Shown: positions 28,001 through 36,756, counted from the stretch's first letter. The stretch: 46,703 nt of DNA from an uncultured Arenicella sp. (GCA_937974565.1 CALJWL010000044.1:1-46703), one strand, 5' to 3'. Notes: a model not told the origin generated them from the sequence alone. Program-made: numbers and translations.

Positions 28001-28369
28001 TTATCTCAATGCGCTCACAGTAATCTGGCGCACTCGACCATTAGGCATTAACACACGAACGTTGTAGGCCGTGCCTTTACTGTTAAGCGATATCTTTAAC
28101 ACGTTAGCGTTATAACGCTGTTTGATTTCTCGAACCACTTCACTTTTGCTGCGAATCTCTCTTTTTGGTTTATTCGTGCGATTTTGTGCGTAAGTCTGTT
28201 GGTAGCCGAACGGCACTGCGTATCGACCATCACTCATAAGCTCATTACTTGCAATACCTACTGGCACTTGGTACGCCCTTACCCCTGAACTCAACAGAAA
28301 ACCTAACAGTGACAAGACCCTCATCGACCTTTTTAGCATTACCACACTGTCTGAGTGCTTTTTCATCAT
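28001..28369 (-). CDS. Small secreted PepSY-like protein
   Basis: 122 residues. A signal peptide spans about 1-33 (RVLSLLGFLLSSGVRA). The C-terminal ~50 residues look like one PepSY unit: SEVVREIKQRYNANVLKISL followed by YNVRVLMPNGRVRQITV. Small periplasmic PepSY proteins are often encoded beside two-component systems and are thought to tune proteases or sensors. The gene lies 68 bp upstream of the phoP-like gene on the same strand, so it may be the first gene of that operon. The function is not proven. Confidence 0.7.
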   Translation of the reverse strand: MMKKHSDSVVMLKRSMRVLSLLGFLLSSGVRAYQVPVGIASNELMSDGRYAVPFGYQQTYAQNRTNKPKREIRSKSEVVREIKQRYNANVLKISLNSKGTAYNVRVLMPNGRVRQITVSALR

Positions 28370-28402
28370 TTTGATCTACTGTTCATGATTAAAGGGAGCG
28401 CT

Positions 28403-28426
28403 GAAGCCATTTACATTCATGGCTCC
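28403..28426. promoter_or_regulatory. Inverted repeat upstream of the PepSY-phoP-phoQ unit
   Basis: AGCCAT and ATGGCT arms (28405-28410 and 28419-28424) with an 8-nt gap, 35-55 bp before the PepSY start. The flanks nearly extend the symmetry. It could bind a dimeric regulator or form a leader hairpin. Low confidence. Confidence 0.3.
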
Positions 28427-28490
28427 AGCAACGGTTCTTAAATACTTGGTTAAAGGCTTTTTTCAACGGCCCATTTTACAGCGGTGCTGA

Positions 28491-28520
28491 CTATGCATTA
28501 ACTGACTTTGCTATGTATTA
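28491..28520. repeat. Direct repeat CTATGCATTA / CTATGTATTA, 20-bp period
   Basis: Two 10-bp copies with one mismatch, at 28491-28500 and 28511-28520. They lie between the glycine-zipper gene stop (28542) and the PepSY start (28369). The 20-bp period places both copies near the same face of the helix, which suits a DNA-binding protein, but it may be chance in A/T-rich DNA. Confidence 0.35.
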
Positions 28521-28541
28521 GCACGTCAATTTACAGTTATT

Positions 28542-29222
28542 CTATACCGGATCAACGGTAACTTTAACCTTAATTCGGTCACCAGGGTGTTGATCGAGCT
28601 GGCGATAAAACACATTACCACGGTACTTATAAGTCACATCGTAGCCAACCAACTCCTGACGCGTTGTGTACGAATCGCGTGTCTCACATCGTTGCACAGT
28701 CTCATAACGGTCAGATCGAGTGTTATAACGGTCGTCATAATAACGCTCATTTTTATAGCGATTGTTATGCTTTACATCTCTGGCAATGCTGCCACCCAAC
28801 ACAGCTCCCACAACAGTGGCAACATCACGGGCTTTACCCCCTCCTTTTTTGCCGATGCGATTGCCTATGGCTCCGCCAATAATTCCACCGATAATTTCAG
28901 GCGTTTTACTGTCGTGCCGCTTGTATCGGCGATCTCGATGATGGTCGCCTCTAACCCTCACTTGTTCATCGTAGCAATGCTCAACAGGATTATTTACTTG
29001 GTAGGTTTCGTAAACAGGGTCTACATTAACCACCTTGGCATAATCATAAGCCTCGTTGGTATACGAGCGGTACTTTTTCGCTGCGACTGGCACAGAAATC
29101 AAAGTAACGACACTGGCCACAGCCAAAGGTAAGGCCAATTTCTTAAGACTCACCATGCCATGGGGCGCGTCAATAACAACCGCTTCGTTTTCGTTTTTCG
29201 ACTTAATGTTTGTGTGTGTCAT
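28542..29222 (-). CDS. Glycine-zipper 2TM domain envelope protein
   Basis: 226 residues from the ATG at 29222, chosen because AGGAG lies 6 nt upstream; a start 18 bp earlier has no such site. One hydrophobic segment at about 27-48 (LALPLAVASVVTLISVPVAA) may be an uncleaved anchor or signal. No lipobox Cys is present. The glycine zipper is at about 110-150 (GGIIGGAIGNRIGKKGG ... VVGAVLGGSIARDV), as in Rickettsia 17-kDa antigen and SlyB-like proteins. It is flanked by Arg/Tyr/Asp/His-rich low-complexity segments. In enterics, the glycine-zipper lipoprotein SlyB is a PhoP target; the phoP-like gene nearby and the repeat box in this promoter hint at a similar link. Confidence 0.82.
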   Translation of the reverse strand: MTHTNIKSKNENEAVVIDAPHGMVSLKKLALPLAVASVVTLISVPVAAKKYRSYTNEAYDYAKVVNVDPVYETYQVNNPVEHCYDEQVRVRGDHHRDRRYKRHDSKTPEIIGGIIGGAIGNRIGKKGGGKARDVATVVGAVLGGSIARDVKHNNRYKNERYYDDRYNTRSDRYETVQRCETRDSYTTRQELVGYDVTYKYRGNVFYRQLDQHPGDRIKVKVTVDPV

Positions 29223-29266
29223 AAGTGACTCCTGAATCATCGTTTGTATTTCGATGATGCCACTTT

Positions 29267-29295
29267 ATAATAGTGTTGCTGAATGGAAGCTGAAT
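29267..29295 (-). promoter_or_regulatory. Putative OmpR/PhoP-type regulator box and -10 of the glycine-zipper gene
   Basis: On the minus strand a perfect heptamer direct repeat ATTCAGC-N4-ATTCAGC (29278-29295, 11-bp period) lies just upstream of a -10-like TATTAT (29267-29272). Tandem repeats with one-helical-turn spacing in place of the -35 are typical of activation by OmpR-family regulators. A perfect TTGACA at 29297-29302 is 24 bp from the -10, too far to be its partner. Confidence 0.5.
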
Positions 29296-29413
29296 CTGTC
29301 AAAACACAGAATAAGCTGATACTTGTTATCCGAATTGCTTTTAAATGTGATTAGCACAATCATGCTTCAACACTAAATCAACACCGCTCAATAATGATTT
29401 TTATAGAGTATTT

Positions 29414-31093
29414 ATGAAAATATTTAACATAATGGCCATTAGCATTGCTTGCCTAATTACCATTAGCCTACATACGACCTCCGCACAGGCGCCGCTCGAC
29501 GAATCAGATGATGTTTTCGGTCCACCGAGGCAGGTTAACCATGCCCTTAGTATCGACGAAAATGTGATCAAGCACGCGTTGTCTGATGACGGAAATTGGT
29601 TAGTTTATGAGGTAGAAAAGTTTGGTTCACCTCGTACTTCGGCATTATATTCGGTTCCAACAACGGGTGGCTCCCCGGTTAAAATTAGTCGAACAACACA
29701 GGCAAGCAGTAGAATCAGGCTTTGGTCGATTTCGCCAACTGGCGGCCACGTTGTTTATATTCAGGTCGACCCTACAAACGATTTCACACAAAAGATATTA
29801 AGCGTGCCAATAGGTGGTGGCGAGTCGACCTTACTAAATAATCAGGCAGACAATTTTGTAGTTATTTCAAACTTTGCCATTTCTCCGAATGGAGAAACCG
29901 TAGTTTATCTGTCTGACGAATTGGTAAGAAGTCGATTCGAAATATTTCAAACCTCTATTAACGGTGGCATACCAAAGAGAGTCAATCAATCAATTATATC
30001 TGGCGGAGATGTCGCATCTAACTTTAAAATTGACGACAGCAATGCCTACGTCGTTTATATTGCTGATCAAAACGTAGACAATAAGAGGGAAATTTTCTCA
30101 GCATCATTAAGCACTGGCGATGTGGTCAGGCTAAACCTTGACTTACCAAACGCAGCTGACGTTGTCCGAGACCCGAACCAAAATGAGTTTATAATCGACT
30201 CAAATGCAGGAAGAGTAATTTATCAGGTCGATGATAGATCTGGAGAAGACATTCAGCACGCTTTGTTTTCCTCCTCCCTATCAGATGGAAACACTATCGA
30301 AGTTTCCCCTTTCGCAACATCTGATTTAACATTCGCATTACATCCGCCCACATCACGGTTGGTGTTTTCCCGAGATGGCGTTATCAAATCTACTCTGAGC
30401 AATCGTGTTGAACAACTAACGCTCGGAACGCTTTCAGATAAAGTCACGACGTCAATTAAATTTTCCAAAAACGGACAAGCGGTTATTTTCGACTCAAGAA
30501 GCTCAGGCCCTAACCGGTTATTCTATTCTTTAGCGGCTTTAAGTAACACCATCAGCATGGTTGAAGCACCCATTGATGAATTTATTAACGTCCGACAGTT
30601 TGATTTTTTACCTAATAATTCAAGCATTATTTTTACGCCTGATAGCGATAATTTCAGCAACGATGCATTGCTCTACAGTGTGGATATTAATAGTGATGGT
30701 TCACTCAAACCTGCCAAGGTACTATTCAATGGCCCAGTCACACTCAACATGTTTGGCGATTTTTTAATATCGCCAGACAGTCGAAGAATTGTTTTTGATT
30801 ACAATGAAAATTCCTTTCATGGCCTCAGTCGTATTCAAGAGTTGATCAGCGTGAATATCTCTCAAGCCACCTCTTCAAAAATTAGAATGAGCGCCAATGA
30901 GGGTCGAAGGTTCGGACCACTTAATTTTACGCCCGACGGGCAAGCACTTGTGTTTGCAGCAAGAGCAGCGCTTCAATCCCAAAGGTTACTTTATATCAGT
31001 CGTATCAATATTAGCCGTAACAAAGAGCCGGAAAGTGAGATATGCGTTCCGATTAAAACTCGTGATGCCCATATTTCATTAGTGTGTTTTTAA
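29414..31093 (+). CDS. Secreted beta-propeller protein (TolB/WD40-like repeats)
   Basis: 559 residues. A signal peptide covers about 1-25 (MKIFNIMAISIACLITISL ... TSAQA). The rest is a chain of ~40-50-residue units with the recurring pattern of a hydrophobic strand, S-DG or SPNG, VVY or VVF, then SxSLSxG, for example ISPNGETVVYLSD, ISPDSRRIVFDYN and FTPDGQALVFAAR. This is the PD40/TolB-type propeller pattern, probably six to eight blades. There is no catalytic domain after the propeller, so binding or scaffolding is the likely role. The target is unknown. It stands alone, divergent from the glycine-zipper gene. Confidence 0.75.
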   Translation: MKIFNIMAISIACLITISLHTTSAQAPLDESDDVFGPPRQVNHALSIDENVIKHALSDDGNWLVYEVEKFGSPRTSALYSVPTTGGSPVKISRTTQASSRIRLWSISPTGGHVVYIQVDPTNDFTQKILSVPIGGGESTLLNNQADNFVVISNFAISPNGETVVYLSDELVRSRFEIFQTSINGGIPKRVNQSIISGGDVASNFKIDDSNAYVVYIADQNVDNKREIFSASLSTGDVVRLNLDLPNAADVVRDPNQNEFIIDSNAGRVIYQVDDRSGEDIQHALFSSSLSDGNTIEVSPFATSDLTFALHPPTSRLVFSRDGVIKSTLSNRVEQLTLGTLSDKVTTSIKFSKNGQAVIFDSRSSGPNRLFYSLAALSNTISMVEAPIDEFINVRQFDFLPNNSSIIFTPDSDNFSNDALLYSVDINSDGSLKPAKVLFNGPVTLNMFGDFLISPDSRRIVFDYNENSFHGLSRIQELISVNISQATSSKIRMSANEGRRFGPLNFTPDGQALVFAARAALQSQRLLYISRINISRNKEPESEICVPIKTRDAHISLVCF

Positions 31094-31305
31094 CCTTAAT
31101 TTAATAACTATTATCTCAAAAAACACACCGAAGGGAATGACATTACCTCATCGTATTTACGTCAATTTCCCAATATGGGTTTAAAGCCAACTCAATATAA
31201 CGTTATGATTTTATATGGATACACATACAAGAGCTTTATCGCCGTGCCTTATATAAGGAATAGAGCTTAAATCTCTCAGAGTCAGAAAATAGCACGAACA
31301 TTGCG

Positions 31306-32415
31306 TTAGACAACCCCTTCTTCAGCCAAAAACTCCATTAAAGGTTGGCCAATATACTCTTGGCGCCAACCACGCAACAACTTCTTAGACTGGCGGTGAC
31401 GGTAAAGCGATTCCACGTCTTTACGTGTTGCCAACAGTGCTTGAGCGACGTCTAATTTTTCAGAAGAAACCGACACCATTTTCATCATTCGGCTGCAAAA
31501 CGCTTTATCAGCCTTAGTGAGTGGCTCGATTCGTCTCCAGATTTTTTCATCACCCGTTTTGGTGCTTTTAATTACATTTAATGCTTGCAGCGCTAAGTAG
31601 GAGCCAGACTTGCGGCCAAAGACACCTAATTCAAGAATATCACCCTCGGTTTTTACGGCTGACTGAGCTAACTCGTAAAGTTTATCATCACGAATCACCC
31701 ATGTACGTGGGATGTCTCTCTCTTGCGCTGTTGATTCTCGCCAATTGGCTAAATTTTTGAGTAAATATTGGTGCTTTATTTTCAACATTCCACCCGATAA
31801 ACGCTGATACGCTGATTCTGGGTCTATCAGGTAGAGTGATTGATCGTAATAACTTTCAAGCTCTTGTTCGTACCACGACAGCTTATCTTGGGAGTTAAGC
31901 TGAGCTAAGGTGTGATGGTATAGCGTTTCTAAATAAGCCACGTCTTCACCGGCGTATTTAATTTGATCCGATGTTAAGGGGCGGCGCGTCCAATCCGTTC
32001 GAGACTGGCTTTTAGGTAGCTCAACTCCGGTAACTTCTTGCACCAAAGCGCCATAACCAATTTGCATATCAGCACCGCAAAAAGCAGCAGCAAGTTGGGT
32101 ATCAAAAATAGGGTTGGGTAGCACATTAAGAGTCTGCAAAATCACTTCCATATCTTGCCTTGCCGCATGAAACAATTTGACAACGTTGCTCGCCACAAAT
32201 AATTTGACCAACGGCTCTAAATTTTCAACCTTAAGTACGTCAATACAATACTGGTGCTCACCAATGCCTAACTGAACCAGACAAAGTTTCGCATTGTAGG
32301 TTTTTTCGCGCAGGAATTCAGTGTCAACAGAAACTGAACCGCCTTGTTCGCACAGCGTTTGAATGATGGGTTCTAATTCCGTTAGTTGATACTGCTCCTC
32401 GATGAGGTGATTCAT
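31306..32415 (-). CDS. rnd: Ribonuclease D
   Basis: 369 residues. The DEDDy exonuclease domain has VDTEFLREKTY (Exo I, about 31-41), FHAARQDMEVI (Exo II) and YAGEDVAYLETLYH (Exo III with the Tyr). HRDC-type helical domains follow, including the GWRQEYIGQPL near the C-terminus. It trims 3' ends of tRNA precursors and other stable RNAs. Length matches E. coli RNase D. Convergent with the propeller gene and divergent from the membrane protein at 32534. No good terminator is visible in the 212-bp gap before 31306. Confidence 0.95.
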   Translation of the reverse strand: MNHLIEEQYQLTELEPIIQTLCEQGGSVSVDTEFLREKTYNAKLCLVQLGIGEHQYCIDVLKVENLEPLVKLFVASNVVKLFHAARQDMEVILQTLNVLPNPIFDTQLAAAFCGADMQIGYGALVQEVTGVELPKSQSRTDWTRRPLTSDQIKYAGEDVAYLETLYHHTLAQLNSQDKLSWYEQELESYYDQSLYLIDPESAYQRLSGGMLKIKHQYLLKNLANWRESTAQERDIPRTWVIRDDKLYELAQSAVKTEGDILELGVFGRKSGSYLALQALNVIKSTKTGDEKIWRRIEPLTKADKAFCSRMMKMVSVSSEKLDVAQALLATRKDVESLYRHRQSKKLLRGWRQEYIGQPLMEFLAEEGVV

Positions 32416-32533
32416 TAATGCGTCTTTGTAAGTTGTTAATCTTTGTTCTTATCTTAAGGATGGGATGCTAACATGCGCAGCAGTTTATTCTTAGCTCAAT
32501 TTACTGTTACGTCTTCTAAATATTATTGTTCTT

Positions 32534-33064
32534 ATGATCATTTTAAATCAACTGGTACAGTTTATTCTTCATCGACGCCAAGTCAAAGACATCGAATACA
32601 ATCCCAATATTTGCGCCTTGGCAATTATTGGTGACGCACTGCCGTTGTTTTTCTTTATCTCTTTAGTCAATCGCAACGGTTTAGAACTCGAAGGTGCGAC
32701 GATAAACCACATTTCACTTGGCATTCCTATAGTCTATTCAGTTATTTTTACCGCTCTGTTTTATTCTTTTTTTGCGGCAAAGCAACTGCAAACTCGGTTT
32801 ATACAAGCGGCCACTGCCTTTTTCGGCGCATCGCTCATTTTGAGCTTAGCTAATGTTCTTATCGCTCAGATACCCGGGCTTGGAATACTGGGCTTTGTGG
32901 TTTTGGGCTTAAAAATATCGTGCGCAATCAGAGTGGCTACTGAATCATTAGATTACAGTGTTCCCAGAGCGCTGTTTTCTTTTATAGGTATTGGAATGAT
33001 GGCGGCCTTAGTCGCCCTCACTTTATTTCCAGTAAACATTACAGAAACAAACCTGCCCAGCTAA
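32534..33064 (+). CDS. Small multi-pass membrane protein, unknown function
   Basis: 176 residues. Four to five hydrophobic segments: about 26-43 (ALAIIGDALPLFFFISL), 62-80, 90-108, 112-131 and 146-165. The topology loosely recalls Yip1-type membrane proteins, but I see no defining motif and do not assign it. No good ribosome site precedes the ATG. It lies 38 bp upstream of mpl on the same strand and is probably cotranscribed; a 6-bp hairpin CGCTCT-AA-AGAGCG (33079-33092) lies in that gap. Confidence 0.65.
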   Translation: MIILNQLVQFILHRRQVKDIEYNPNICALAIIGDALPLFFFISLVNRNGLELEGATINHISLGIPIVYSVIFTALFYSFFAAKQLQTRFIQAATAFFGASLILSLANVLIAQIPGLGILGFVVLGLKISCAIRVATESLDYSVPRALFSFIGIGMMAALVALTLFPVNITETNLPS

Positions 33065-33102
33065 CCCAGCCCTTCTGACGCTCTAAAGAGCGATGGTGAT
33101 AC

Positions 33103-34491
33103 ATGCCCTCTAAGCAAAACAACATTCATATTATCGGTATATGCGGCACGTTTATGGGGGGCGTTGCTCGTCTAGCCAAAGAGTTGGGTTATACAGTCAG
33201 CGGCTCCGATGCTAATACTTACCCTCCCATGAGTACGCAGTTGGAATCTTTGGGTGTACGTTTATTTGAGGGCTATCGGGCGCAAAACGTGCCCGACAAT
33301 GTCGACATCGTAATCGTTGGCAATACCATAGGCCGAGGCAACCCAGAGTTAGAGCATGTATTGGACACCAACATTGTCTACACCTCAGGGGCACAATGGT
33401 TGGGTGACAACGTACTGCGAGACTGTTGGGTTCTTAGTGTGGCTGGCACTCATGGCAAAACCACCACCAGCAGCCTATTGACTTGGTTATTGGAGGACAA
33501 TGGACTTAAGCCCGGTTTTCTCATTGGTGGCGTGCCTGAAAATTTTGGCGAATCGTCTCGTTTAGGTGACACGCCTTTTTTTGTGATCGAAGCCGACGAA
33601 TACGACACAGCGTTTAGCGATAAGCGCTCTAAGTTTGTACACTATCATTCAAGGACTTTGGTCATTAATAATTTAGAGTTTGACCACGCCGATATTTTTC
33701 ACGACTTAGCCGCCATTCAAGCGCAATTCCACCATTTGATAAAAACCATCCCCAGTCACGGCCAAATCTTACACAACGCCGGTTCACCCGCAATCAATGA
33801 AGTACTCGCGATGGGCTGCTGGAGTGACACTCAAAGTTTTGGAACTCTTGATATGAATCTCGCGGCCGATTGGCATGTTAGAAAATTAGAGGACGACGCC
33901 AGTGCCTTTGAAATCACCTATCGTCACCAAACATATTCAGCACAATGGGATCTGATCGGCGAGCATAATATGCAAAATGCATTAGCGGCGGTGGCCGCGG
34001 CCCATCACGTAGGCGTTCAGGTTGAAGACGCCGTTAACTCGCTTAGTGCATTTAAATCGGTTAAGCGGCGCATGGAAAAAATCTTCGATGAACAATTAAA
34101 CGGCCAGCAAATTCGGGTTTTTGATGATTTCGCTCATCACCCTACCGCCATTGAACAAACCGTTAACGGATTGCGAGACAACGTCGGCGATGGCATGATT
34201 ATCGCCGTACTGGAACCTCGTTCTAACACCATGAAACAAGGCGTACACAAACATTTACTAAAACAATCTTTACAAGCAGCCGACGCCAGTTTTATTTACG
34301 CCAATGACCAAGTGCAATGGGATATACAACAATTACAAGATGAAAACACATCCACCTTTAGCAATGTTGATCACTTGCTTGACACCCTAGTTGATACCAT
34401 TTCATCTTGTGCTGGCGATTGCTCTGTACTTATTATGAGCAACGGCGGTTTTGAAGGTTTATACGGCAAGCTAATTGAAAAGTTAAGCTAA
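33103..34491 (+). CDS. mpl: Murein tripeptide ligase Mpl
   Basis: 462 residues, Mur ligase family. It joins recycled L-Ala-gamma-D-Glu-meso-DAP to UDP-MurNAc in the cytosol. The N-terminal UDP-binding segment starts HIIGICGTFMGGVARLAKEL. The P-loop is AGTHGKTTTSS (about 116-126). Then come VIEADEYDTAF and the C-terminal domain with FDDFAHHPTAI, a Mpl/MurC hallmark. The N-terminal sequence GTFMGG, rather than the GIGGxGM of MurC, supports Mpl. Length is typical. With NagZ it gives the window two recycling enzymes. Confidence 0.95.
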   Translation: MPSKQNNIHIIGICGTFMGGVARLAKELGYTVSGSDANTYPPMSTQLESLGVRLFEGYRAQNVPDNVDIVIVGNTIGRGNPELEHVLDTNIVYTSGAQWLGDNVLRDCWVLSVAGTHGKTTTSSLLTWLLEDNGLKPGFLIGGVPENFGESSRLGDTPFFVIEADEYDTAFSDKRSKFVHYHSRTLVINNLEFDHADIFHDLAAIQAQFHHLIKTIPSHGQILHNAGSPAINEVLAMGCWSDTQSFGTLDMNLAADWHVRKLEDDASAFEITYRHQTYSAQWDLIGEHNMQNALAAVAAAHHVGVQVEDAVNSLSAFKSVKRRMEKIFDEQLNGQQIRVFDDFAHHPTAIEQTVNGLRDNVGDGMIIAVLEPRSNTMKQGVHKHLLKQSLQAADASFIYANDQVQWDIQQLQDENTSTFSNVDHLLDTLVDTISSCAGDCSVLIMSNGGFEGLYGKLIEKLS

Positions 34492-34611
34492 CGTTCATCT
34501 TTGACATTTTATAATTGATTTAAATTTCCGGTTCATCGCCAAATCTTTTACAGTATGGTGATGTTGGTAACTGGATTTACCCTAACTGTTTAACTAAACG
34601 AGAGAAAAAAC

Positions 34612-35259
34612 ATGTCTTTACGCTCAAAAACACTGAAATTGTCCGCCGGCTTAATCACGGCACTTTCATTGGCTTTTGCCATCACACACAGCAATGCACA
34701 GTCATTAAGTGACTCTTCTTATAAGCCAGTGGCGTCACCATTTAAAGTTAGCACTGGTGATAAAATTGAAGTTGCGGAATTATTTTGGTTTGGTTGCGGG
34801 CACTGCTTTGCCCTTGAGCCTTCCATTAAGCAATGGAGAGCCAATAAACCAGACAATGCTGAGTTTGTGAAAATTCCAGCTATTTTTAGCAAACGCTGGG
34901 AATTTCATGGCAAAGCGTTCTACACAATGCAAGCCTTGAATGTGCCCGAAGACGCATACGATGCTTTTTTCCGCCGTATACACGTACAACGTAAGCCTGT
35001 AAACAACTACAACTCTTTGGTTGCATTTTTGGCCGATTACGATAAAACCGAAGAACAGGTTGAGTCGGCGTTTAACTCATTTGAAGTGGACACCAAAGTT
35101 CGAGCAGCGTCAAAGATATCTCGCCAATCTGGTGCCACTGGAGTACCAACCATTGTGGTGGACGGTAAATATATGACCAGCCAAGGCATGAATGCAGGCA
35201 ACGCAGGCCTGTTTGAAACCGTAAATCTACTGGTTGAGAAAGCGGCCAGCGAGCGTTAA
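34612..35259 (+). CDS. dsbA: Thiol:disulfide interchange protein DsbA
   Basis: 215 residues. Signal peptide about 1-29 (cleavage after SNA). Thioredoxin fold with the active site C62-G-H-C65 in FWFGCGHCFALEP and the cis-Pro loop GATGVPTIVV. An inserted helical domain lies between. It oxidises cysteines of exported proteins in the periplasm. The dipeptide GH replaces the more common PH of DsbA and resembles the PDI motif. GAGAG-type ribosome site upstream. It has a strong terminator after it. The Cys-containing secreted protease at 43423 is a plausible client. Confidence 0.93.
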   Translation: MSLRSKTLKLSAGLITALSLAFAITHSNAQSLSDSSYKPVASPFKVSTGDKIEVAELFWFGCGHCFALEPSIKQWRANKPDNAEFVKIPAIFSKRWEFHGKAFYTMQALNVPEDAYDAFFRRIHVQRKPVNNYNSLVAFLADYDKTEEQVESAFNSFEVDTKVRAASKISRQSGATGVPTIVVDGKYMTSQGMNAGNAGLFETVNLLVEKAASER

Positions 35260-35290
35260 TATACAGCGCAAGGCACTTAAATTTTAACTG

Positions 35291-35320
35291 AAAAGGCCAT
35301 CCCTAAAGATGGCCTTTTTT
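35291..35320 (+). terminator. Intrinsic terminator of dsbA
   Basis: AAAAGGCCATC / GATGGCCTTTT arms around a 6-nt loop (CCTAAA), then six T residues (35315-35320). 31 bp after the dsbA stop. Confidence 0.92.
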
Positions 35321-35360
35321 ATGCCCGTTATAACCATTATTGAACGAGGAAAAAACTCTC

Positions 35361-36704
35361 ATGACAGACGTCGTCATTAGCCCCAAAGGACCCTTAGATT
35401 TACTTTCGAAAAGTGAGATTGATGCATTGCGCGTAAGCAGCGATAGTAAATTCCAGCAACTGTTTCGAGATTGCGCACTGGCTGTTTTAAGCACCGGAGC
35501 CAACAGTGACGACGGGCATGCGCTATTAGCAGCCCACAAAGACTTTGACATTGAAGTCGTTTCTTCTGCACGCGGTGTAAAACTCAAACTTAAGAATGCA
35601 CCAGAAAATGCGTTCGTCGATGGGCGCATGATTGCCGGCATCCGCAATCACTTGTTCGCCGTGTTGCGCGACATTGTTTTTATTCAAAACCAGTTCGAAT
35701 TGTGGGAAAAGCAAGACGAATCAATCACTGACATGGTTTTCAAAACATTGCGTAATGCGCACGCACTAAAACCACGCAGACAACCTAATCTGATTGTTTG
35801 CTGGGGCGGACACTCAATAAGTGAATACGAGTACGATTACACCAAAGAAGTAGGATACCGACTGGGATTAAGGGGCTTGGACATATGCACCGGTTGCGGT
35901 ATTGGTGCGATGAAAGGTCCTATGAAAGGAGCCGCGATTGGTCATGCAAAACAACGCATTGAGGACTCACGTTTCATTGGCATCACCGAACCCGGCATCA
36001 TTGCTTCAGAAGCACCTAACGCCGTGGTTAACGAGTTAATCATTATGCCTGATATTGAAAAACGCCTTGAAGCGTTTGTCAGGTTGGGACACGGTATTGT
36101 CGTCTTCCCTGGCGGCGCAGGCACCGCAGAAGAGATTCTTTATATTTTAGGCGTGATGTTGAATGACAATAACAATCGCATCAAACTGCCTCTGATATTC
36201 ACTGGCCCAGAAAAAAGCAAACAGTACTTTGAAGATATGGACCGATTTATTGGCAACACCTTAGGTTCTGAAGCGCAATCTTTGTATGAAATTATCATTG
36301 ATGACCCAATAGAGGTGGCACGAGCAATGAATAAATCCATGAAGAAGGTTTATAAAAATCGACGCAAACTGGATGATGCCTTCTTCTACAACTGGTCTTT
36401 GAAGATAAACCAAGACTTTCAAGGTGCTTTTGAACCCACCCATGAAAACATGGCGGCCCTTAACTTAAGCAAAGGTCAACCAGCGGCCGACCTTGCGGCC
36501 GATTTACGCAGAGCATTCTCAGGCATCGTGGCAGGCAATGTAAAGCCACAAGGAATAGAATCTATTGAGAGACACGGCCCTTTTAAACTTAAGGGTGACC
36601 CAGGGGTTATGGATGAATTGGATAGAATACTTGAGAGTTTTGTTAAACAAAAACGCATGAAACTGTCTGGCGAGTACACTCCCTGCTACGTGCTGAAGCA
36701 CTGA
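35361..36704 (+). CDS. ppnN: Nucleotide 5'-monophosphate nucleosidase PpnN (YgdH family)
   Basis: 447 residues from the ATG at 35361, chosen because GAGGA lies about 10 nt upstream; a TTG start at 35340 would add 7 residues. PpnN cleaves purine and pyrimidine nucleoside 5'-monophosphates to base and ribose 5-phosphate, and in E. coli it is stimulated by (p)ppGpp. The central LOG-type domain holds VFPGGAGTAEEILY, the PGGxGTxxE motif for phosphoribose. The flanking DUF4478 and DUF3412 regions are both represented (ICTGCGIGAMKGPMKGA in the core; GIESIERHGPFKL near the end). Cytosolic. Single-gene unit bounded by two terminators. Confidence 0.9.
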   Translation: MTDVVISPKGPLDLLSKSEIDALRVSSDSKFQQLFRDCALAVLSTGANSDDGHALLAAHKDFDIEVVSSARGVKLKLKNAPENAFVDGRMIAGIRNHLFAVLRDIVFIQNQFELWEKQDESITDMVFKTLRNAHALKPRRQPNLIVCWGGHSISEYEYDYTKEVGYRLGLRGLDICTGCGIGAMKGPMKGAAIGHAKQRIEDSRFIGITEPGIIASEAPNAVVNELIIMPDIEKRLEAFVRLGHGIVVFPGGAGTAEEILYILGVMLNDNNNRIKLPLIFTGPEKSKQYFEDMDRFIGNTLGSEAQSLYEIIIDDPIEVARAMNKSMKKVYKNRRKLDDAFFYNWSLKINQDFQGAFEPTHENMAALNLSKGQPAADLAADLRRAFSGIVAGNVKPQGIESIERHGPFKLKGDPGVMDELDRILESFVKQKRMKLSGEYTPCYVLKH

Positions 36705-36724
36705 GCGTAAACTGATCTAAGACA

Positions 36725-36756
36725 AAAGCCCTGGTAGAAACGGTTACCAGGGCTTT
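36725..36756 (+). terminator. Intrinsic terminator of ppnN
   Basis: AAAGCCCTGGTA and TACCAGGGCTTT form a perfect 12-bp stem around an 8-nt loop, then TATT. It lies 20 bp after the ppnN stop. Confidence 0.88.

Noticed and set aside
28587-29132. 181-codon plus-strand frame antisense to the glycine-zipper gene
   Set aside because: It is a shadow of the low-complexity, repeat-rich minus-strand gene, which has a strong ribosome site and a recognised domain.
29297-29302. Perfect TTGACA as -35 of the glycine-zipper promoter
   Set aside because: The distance to the nearest -10 is 24 bp or more, too long for a sigma-70 promoter.
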